NCBI GenBank assembly: GCA_963513935.1
Contig: OY740768.1
Coordinates: 36,082,216 to 36,146,215, forward strand
Direction of reading: 5' to 3'
Length of the DNA stretch: 64,000 bases
Source of the DNA: Aphrophora alni
Taxonomy: Eukaryota; Arthropoda; Insecta; Hemiptera; Aphrophoridae
The position numbers and the translations under genes were made by a program. The notes under the pieces were generated by a model, which saw only the letters and a program-made list of their open reading frames with translations, did not search any database and had not been told where the DNA came from. Below are positions 58,290-64,000 of this stretch, piece after piece. Each line of letters opens with the position of its first letter. Within the stretch, counting starts at the first letter, position 1.

Positions 58290-58761
58290 GAATATTCTTT
58301 CCACATTGATAACATGCTCCTCTGCGAGCTCTTTTGCTGATTTCCTCCGTGCTTTCATTCAAGAGGTCATGGAAAGAAATAACGTCTCTAAAGGAATTTA
58401 AACCCATGTGAGGTTCAACAGACACGTTAACGACTTCGAGAAAGGACTTCATTTTCAACAGAGAACGACTCTGTCTGTTTTTCAGAGTCAGTCTGTATTG
58501 ATAAAGCCTCATTCCGAAATTTCCTAATGGAACGAACATTCCCTGCAGCATCAGTTACAGCTTTGTTCATTACAAAGGGCGAGATCTTAGAGAGATCTAA
58601 TAATTCGACACTATTTCGAACAATAAGGAATCTGGGAGCTGATCGCTGGTTTCTTACGTTTAAATTTAGTTTTTTTTTTATTTCGACAGAGACTCTTCAG
58701 AGGATGCCGATAGTTGTCACTTTTCACAACCCGCGTTGACTTTATTTATTGTAGAGGCCAT
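58290..58761 (-). pseudogene. Broken ORF1 (gag-like) of a non-LTR retrotransposon
   Basis: On the minus strand an ATG at 58761 begins MASTINKVNAGCEK and meets a stop at once. A Lys-rich basic stretch follows, then, in another frame, LSKISPFVMNKAVTDAAGNV and a RSIRKFRNEAL block. After a frameshift at about 58460-58480 comes LLKMKSFLEVVNVSVEPHMG and NSFRDVISFHDLLNESTEEI, and after a second shift near 58332, ELAEEHVINVERIF. This order (phi-phi-KA, I-R-x-G/E-x-L, V-x-V-x-P-H-x-x-L-N, R-x-V-I-x-x-x-D-L, E-E-x-x-V-x-V-x-R-I) is the RRM-like gag domain known from jockey-like elements of arthropods. The match ends near 58290; zinc knuckles and ORF2 are missing. It is a dead copy. The apparent CYQC in the longest open frame is a product of the shifted frame, not a zinc knuckle. 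Confidence 0.8.
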
Positions 58762-59440
58762 AAAAGTGTTTACCAGTTCATCGTGATAAGTGGTTGAAGA
58801 TGAGACTCCAGGAACGGGTACACCCTTGGTTCACTTTCGATCATTTCCAAACCCTAGAACTCTGGGGTCCAAAGTATCCTCTTCTAGACTGGATGGGCAT
58901 CAGTTCAGACCCGCAAATGAAAAGGGAGTGTTCGACACTTCCCCCATCGCTAACACTACCTGACCAAGGATCGAAGTGGCCGGCTACTGAACAGAAACCG
59001 CGCTTACGTCTTCGGCAGAGCAAGCTCAGATCACCTTACCAGATTCAAAGGTTTGGACTGGTATGCACTCACAGACGCGCTACGATTCTACACGAAAAAC
59101 ACTCCCCATATGTGGTTATACAGTGTATGGGTATCCTAATAATTTGTGAAGAGTAAAAGCCTCTACCAAATGTAAAAAGTATTTGAGTGTTGTATGTGTG
59201 TGTATAATCGGAGAAGGTGCTCCACCCCTGTATAGCTCGGGTTCCCATCTCAATAGGTGCAGCTGCGATTTTTTGAACTCAAAGTTAAGGTGAAAGTGTA
59301 ACTGTATAATGTTGGTGAACTGTGTGTACATGACTATATGGATGATAGTTTAAGTTTTGCGAGTGTCAGGTGAGTGTTTGACTGGGGACCACGTCCCCTC
59401 TTATTAGGTGGAGCTAATCTCCACCTCCCCTGTGGGGGTT
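58762..59440 (-). mobile_element. 5' UTR region of the non-LTR retrotransposon
   Basis: This GC-richer stretch lies directly upstream (minus direction) of ORF1 and ends at a cluster of small stem-loops at 59384-59437, beyond which DNA is AT-rich again. The abrupt composition change at about 59440 fits the 5' end of the element. The 120-codon + strand frame at 58794-59156 and the minus-strand frames inside have no recognised motif; in view of the context I treat them as chance frames in transposon DNA. The exact 5' end is inferred, not proven. Confidence 0.5.
59384..59437. other. Three consecutive stem-loops
   Basis: GGGGAC-CAC-GTCCCC (59384-59398), AGGTGGA-GCTAATC-TCCACCT (59406-59426) and CCCC-TGT-GGGG (59427-59437) follow each other with almost no gap. 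They mark the presumed 5' end of the minus-strand retrotransposon, where structured RNA could serve promoter or translation functions. Function is inferred. Confidence 0.8.
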
Positions 59441-59615
59441 AGAATAATTTCAAATTAGGCTATAATAAAATGTTTCAATGCCAGATGTTATTGGTTTGAG
59501 TACATATTGGTAACTTGAACATCAAAAAATTAAATCCAGTATTTCGGTAAGCTTATTAACAATACTATTTAAACCGAAATAGAATTTGGAACATAAAAAA
59601 TTGTAATGTATGTAT

Positions 59616-59738
59616 AGAAATAATTATGTTAATTATGTTGACATTGTTATAGATCTATTCTCGAAAGATTGTACAGTTCTGTCTTTCCAAGAATAGATCT
59701 ATAATAACAATGTCAACATATTTAACATAATTATTTCT
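59616..59738. repeat. 123-bp near-perfect hairpin
   Basis: Left arm 59616-59668 (starts AGAAATAATTATGTTA, includes GTTGACATTGTTAT and AGATCTATTC) pairs with right arm 59682-59738, with one mismatch in the lower stem, a 3-base bulge, and a small distortion near the 13-base loop. The stem is about 53 bp. It has no coding content. It could be a short foldback MITE or, if transcribed, a long hairpin RNA. Confidence 0.88.
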
Positions 59739-59739
59739 G

Positions 59740-62445
59740 TCAAAGTAAAGAATTTAATTTTAACCTTTCTAGAATTAAGTATATAAAAGGCAATATCTGG
59801 AGAAAACATACATAACAAAGATAAATTCAATGTCATTATTATGATACTTGTAATGATTACTTTTGTCTCTAACGAATTCTGTGTTAGAAATTAATATCGG
59901 GCTTAAAATTAAACCCTTTATTTCTTCAATTATCAAAATCGATCTGGTTATTTTCAGATAGTATTTATTTATACACACGTGTAAATAAAGATACTTAAAA
60001 ACTTTTATAACTGAAATACACAAAGAGGCGTAAGATATTTATTATAACATTAGTAGAACAAGTATAGATATGAGTAGTCCATTCATTAAATTTTGGATTC
60101 ATATAATTTCATAAAACAAAATAAACGCTTTCATTAAAAGTCGACAGTAAAATGAAATTTATGCAAATTTTAATTCTTTTTAGTTAATTTTATGGAGAAG
60201 ACAAATTTTAATATAAAGTGAAAATACAAGATGACACATGAGTATTATTTCGGCTTGGTAGTTTACAATATGTTTCCAGTATATATTAAATGTATAACAT
60301 TTTGCCTGTTTCTTTTGATTTGATTTTTTTGACGTAGATGATATGTATTTTTTTGGTATATTTTTGGGAAAAGAATATCTTTTTGCATTTATAATTTCCC
60401 ACGTGGTTTGAAATGTTTTTTTTATTCCAAAATTCTGTGTTGTGTGTATTTTGATTTTTTTTCTTTATTGAATTTCCGTACATTAGTTTAAATATTTTTC
60501 TATATACAATTTATAACATCAATCTTTGTTTATAAAAATGTTTTATGTTTGTTAAGAATCCTTCCTCATTTTCCTGCTATTTTTTTTCTAAACTAGACAA
60601 TATTTTATTAATTTTTGATGCAGTATTATATTTCTAGCTAAACGTAATAGTTTTCATTAAATGCAAACTAATAGTTCTCAAACGCCAGAAATAAATATAA
60701 ATTCATGAAACTCAACGTGTTTCCACCAAAAACTAGAAACCATTTCCAAACTATGATTCCCAGAGTTTCGATTTTGTAATAAAATTATTAACAAAAATTG
60801 TATTGTATAACTTAAAAAAGAGGAAGGGGCCTGCCACTTTTTGATCACACTGTATAGATCGATAAAACTCGTTATTTCCTTAGCTATTGACATCGTAAGC
60901 AATCTCATCACCCTTTCATTTTTGGTAGATCAGTTACACTATTAAGTTGTTTAATTAGTTGTTATGGCGCCATATTGTGTAAAGAAATATTTACAAAGAT
61001 GGTGCTGCTTGATTTGAAAAGTAAACGAAAGCTATTGTCTAAATTTTACTGCACGAGTTGGCTCTCTAATATCAAGTAGAAGACTACACATGCTTGGCAA
61101 AGCATTTCTACTTCTTGGCTTCCAAACAAAACAATAGTCAGATAATGAATAAAGAAGCTGATTTCATGTTGTGGAAGAATACACCACCCTGTTACATAAG
61201 CTTCCTTTGAAACTGATAATTTAAAATAGGACTTTAAAATTATTACTTCCGAAATAAAGAATTTCAATGACGAAATAAAAAAACTTATTCTGTTGATCAA
61301 AATATTTATAATCTTGGTTTCGATGGTTCGGGCCAATTTGAACCCCTGAAAATTCAACATTTAGACCATTTTCAGAATTATTTTCAACCGTCTATAGATG
61401 AAAATAATATCATGAAGTGGTTGGTGCAGGTTGAGGTTGGAAAAGGTTAAGGATGAATATATTAATGTTGACTTGTAAGTCCTTGGAAAGAAACTGTACA
61501 CTGTTCCCCATATCCAGCTCTAATTATAATGATTTGTCCAACAATAAATATTGTAATCTATGATAATACTCCTGTGGTTTCAACAATTCAGCTTAATTCC
61601 CAATATCTTTGGGTCAGTAGATATTTTACCTTGTCGTTTAGAACTTTTTTGTGACATGGAAACTAAAAGTTGCTATCTACTTGCCGCGCTTGCACATAAT
61701 TACCTTTGCAAGCTGCGCATCCCTTATAACTAATATTTATATCTGTACCTTTGGTATTTTTGTCATACATTGTCTCAAAAACGGATAGTACGATCGACTT
61801 CAAATTTTACAGTTTAATATGAAGCAGTCCTATGAAATATTAGATTTTAGAGCAAATTAATTTACGGTTGAAAGTGAAATATGGTAGAGGTGAAATGTGA
61901 TTGGCATGCATTGTCACAAAAGTAGGACAACTGAATGAGTAACTTTACAGGTATTTTATAGAATTATTAGATTTTAGTAGGAAACTGAGAGAGAATGGAA
62001 TGGAGGAAGATCAATGACGCAAGCGTCTATGACCGGTACCCCAGCAATTTATGAATCTAAAATTTAAAACAAGAAAATGAAAAAATGTAGAGAAAAAACA
62101 GAATAAAACACAAATTCCTACCTCACACAAAATAAAATAAACAAAACAGTTTATTATAGAAGGTGGTATACCATTATGGAATATATAAGTATTTGATTGT
62201 TTTTAAAACAATAGTGAACATATTACCAATTATATCTTCGACTTCCCACCCTTTTAAGATAAAAATAGAAATGCATTTTTACCAAAGTGTTTTTATTAAT
62301 AGTTAAATCAACTTTTAATTAATCATACAATTAAAATTAAATAATGGTTAATTTAACTACAATATGACTCTTTAAAATGAACTAACTTTAACCTAAAATA
62401 TATAGGGGTTGATTTTAACACACTACACCACTTTAGCAATTTTTT
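59740..62445. other. AT-rich non-coding stretch
   Basis: No repeat family or RNA was recognised. The 104-codon minus-strand frame at 61046-61360 is the longest here; it has no motif I can name and lies in AT-rich DNA, so it is left uncalled. Just before the satellite, 62440-62450 reads as a T run ending in CAG. Confidence 0.5.
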
Positions 62446-62449
62446 TTTC

Positions 62450-64000
62450 AGTAGGGAGGAGAGGACTGCATGGCTCAGATTTCTCCTTTAGTCAACGCGA
62501 GTATGTTATTCTTTACAATCAATGGGTGGTGTCTGCCCAAGGGGGTAGGTCCGAAACCTCTCGGTCGTAACATCAGTAGGGAGGAGAGGACTGGCTCAGC
62601 TTGCTCCTTTAGTCAACGCGAGTATGTTATTCTTTACAATCAATGGGTGGTGTCTGCCCAAGGGGGTAGGTCCGAAACCTCTCGGTCGTAACATCAGGAG
62701 GGAGGAGAGGACTGCATGGCTCAGATTTCTCCTTTAGTAACGCGAGTATGTTATTCTTTACAATCAATGGGTGGTGTCTGCCGAAGGGGGTAGGTCCCAA
62801 ACCTCTCGGTCGTAACATCAGTAGGGAGGAGAGGACTGCATGGCTCAGATTTCTCCTTTAGTAACGCGAGTATGTTATTCTTTACAATCAATGGGTGGTG
62901 TCTGTCCAAGGGGGTAGGTCCCAAACCTCTCGGTCGTAAAATCAGGAGGGAGGAGAGGACTGCATGGCTCAGATTTATCCTTTAGTCAACGCGAGTATGT
63001 TATTCTTTACAATCAATGGGTGGTGTCTGCCCAAGGGGGTAGGTCCCAAACCTCTCGGTCGTAACATCAGGAGGGAGGAGAGGACTGCATGGCTCAGATT
63101 TCTCCTTTAGTAACGCGAGTATGTTATTCTTTACAATCAATGGGTGGTGTCTGCCCAAGGGGGTAGGTCCCAAACCTCTCGGTCGTAACATCAGGAGGGA
63201 GGAGAGGACTGCATGGCTCAGATTTCTCCTTTAGTAACGCGAGTATGTTATTCTTTACAATCAATGGGTGGTGTCTGCCCAAGGGGGTAGGTCCGAAACC
63301 TCTCGGTCGTAACATCAAGAGGGAGGAGAGGACTGCATGGCTCAGATTTCTCCTTTAGTAACGCGAGTATGTTATTCTTTACAATCAATGGGTGGTGTCT
63401 GCCCAAGGGGGTAGGTCCGAAACCTCTCGATCGTAACATCAGGAGGGAGGAGAGGACTGCATGGCTCAGATTTCTCCTTTAGTAACGCGAGTATGTTATT
63501 CTTTACAATCCATGGGTGGTGTCTGCCCAAGGGGGTAGGTCCGAAACCTCTCGATCGTAACATCAGGAGGGAGGAGAGGACTGCATGGCTCAGATTTCTC
63601 CTTTAGTAACGCGAGTATGTTATTCTTTACAATCCATGGGTGGTGTCTGCCCAAGGGGGTAGGTCCGAAACCTCTCGATCGTAACATCAGGAGGGAGGAG
63701 AGGACTGCATGGCTCAGATTTCTCCTTTAGTAACGCGAGTATGTTATTCTTTACAATCAATGGGTGGTGTCTGCCCAAGGGGGTAGGTCCGAAACCTCTC
63801 GATCGTAACATCAGGAGGGAGGAGAGGACTGCATGGCTCAGATTTCTCCTTTAGTAACGCGAGTATGTTATTCTTTACAATCAATGGGTGGTGTCTGCCC
63901 AAGGGGGTAGGTCCGAAACCTCTCGATCGTAACATCAGGAGGGAGGAGAGGACTGCATGGCTCAGATTTCTCCTTTAGTAACGCGAGTATGTTATTCTTT
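62450..64000. repeat. 124-bp satellite, 12 full units plus a partial one at the window edge
   Basis: Units begin at 62450, 62575, 62696, 62820, 62944, 63069, 63193, 63317, 63441, 63565, 63689, 63813 and 63937 (the last cut by the window end). The standard unit is 124 bp, with landmark words GGGAGGAGAGGACTGCATGG, TTAGTAACGCGAGTATGTTA, AATGGGTGGTGTCTGCCCAA and GGGGGTAGGTCCGAAACCTC. Unit two is 121 bp (loss of CATG) and units one and five are 125 bp (an extra C in AGTCAACGCG). The identical 63-64 codon frames that recur every 124 bp are artefacts of the repeat, since 124 is not a multiple of three. Confidence 0.98.

Noticed and set aside
58794..59156. 120-codon + strand frame
   Set aside because: It lies antisense to the presumed 5' UTR of a retrotransposon and overlaps other frames on the minus strand. 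GC-rich DNA gives longer chance frames; no motif was found.
61046..61360. 104-codon minus-strand frame
   Set aside because: Composition is AT-driven (Ile, Phe, Lys, Ser), no domain is recognisable and splice signals are not obvious. A remote transposon remnant is possible but unsupported.
62470..63935. A run of 63-64 codon frames of almost identical sequence spaced 124 bp apart
   Set aside because: They are read-through of the 124-bp satellite. The unit is not a multiple of three, so each frame ends in the next unit; there is no start context or continuity of a protein.

Overview
The window looks like AT-rich nuclear DNA from an animal, most likely an insect. The reasons are: (i) interstitial arrays of TTAGG, the usual insect telomere repeat, on both strands; (ii) many diverged interspersed repeats, foldback elements and microsatellites, with almost no open reading frame above 100 codons; (iii) recognisable fossils of a mariner-type transposase and of a jockey-like non-LTR retrotransposon ORF1; (iv) splice-like signals around the one plausible exon. 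I see no operons, rRNA genes, CRISPR arrays or bacterial gene organisation. The species cannot be named from the sequence.

Layout. 0-14.6 kb: AT-rich non-coding DNA with a 244-bp hairpin element (3981-4224), a 371-bp inverted-terminal-repeat element (8.1 kb) and a 1.1-kb foldback (8664-9747). 14637-14853: the only convincing coding segment, a candidate exon on the + strand. 17.8-22.4 kb: dispersed repeats, a TTAGG array with a spacer motif, and GC-elevated non-coding DNA. 22.48-23.61 kb: a 67-bp satellite with two unit types and a higher-order pattern. 24-29 kb: nested and duplicated repeats and a long (CT)n tract. 29-49 kb: repeat remnants, a second copy of the 8.1-kb element in opposite orientation (31.8 kb), a tRNA-like SINE head (33.1 kb), nested tandem duplications (40.0-40.9 kb) and a paired duplication (44.1-45.0 kb). 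50.0-51.8 kb: a small MITE and a dead mariner-type transposase. 57.2-59.45 kb: the 5' UTR and broken ORF1 of a non-LTR retrotransposon. 59.6 kb: a near-perfect 53-bp-stem hairpin. 62.45 kb to the window end: a 124-bp satellite that runs off the edge.

For reference I use local names for interspersed families: Rep-A (SINE-like, about 220-260 bp, 8 copies), Rep-B/Rep-C (rear and front of one roughly 0.75-kb element), Rep-D (about 300 bp, 3 copies), Rep-E (about 100 bp, 4 copies), Rep-F (about 590 bp, 2 copies), Rep-G (371-492 bp with terminal inverted repeats, 2 copies) and Rep-H (224-bp MITE). All were found by eye; boundaries are approximate and names are not database names.

No functional gene set or undescribed enzymatic system is visible. 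The interesting biology is repeat architecture: two satellites with visible unit-level evolution, several long hairpins, nested insertions, and transposon fossils. Most short open frames in the window fall inside repeats or AT-rich DNA and are not supported as genes.
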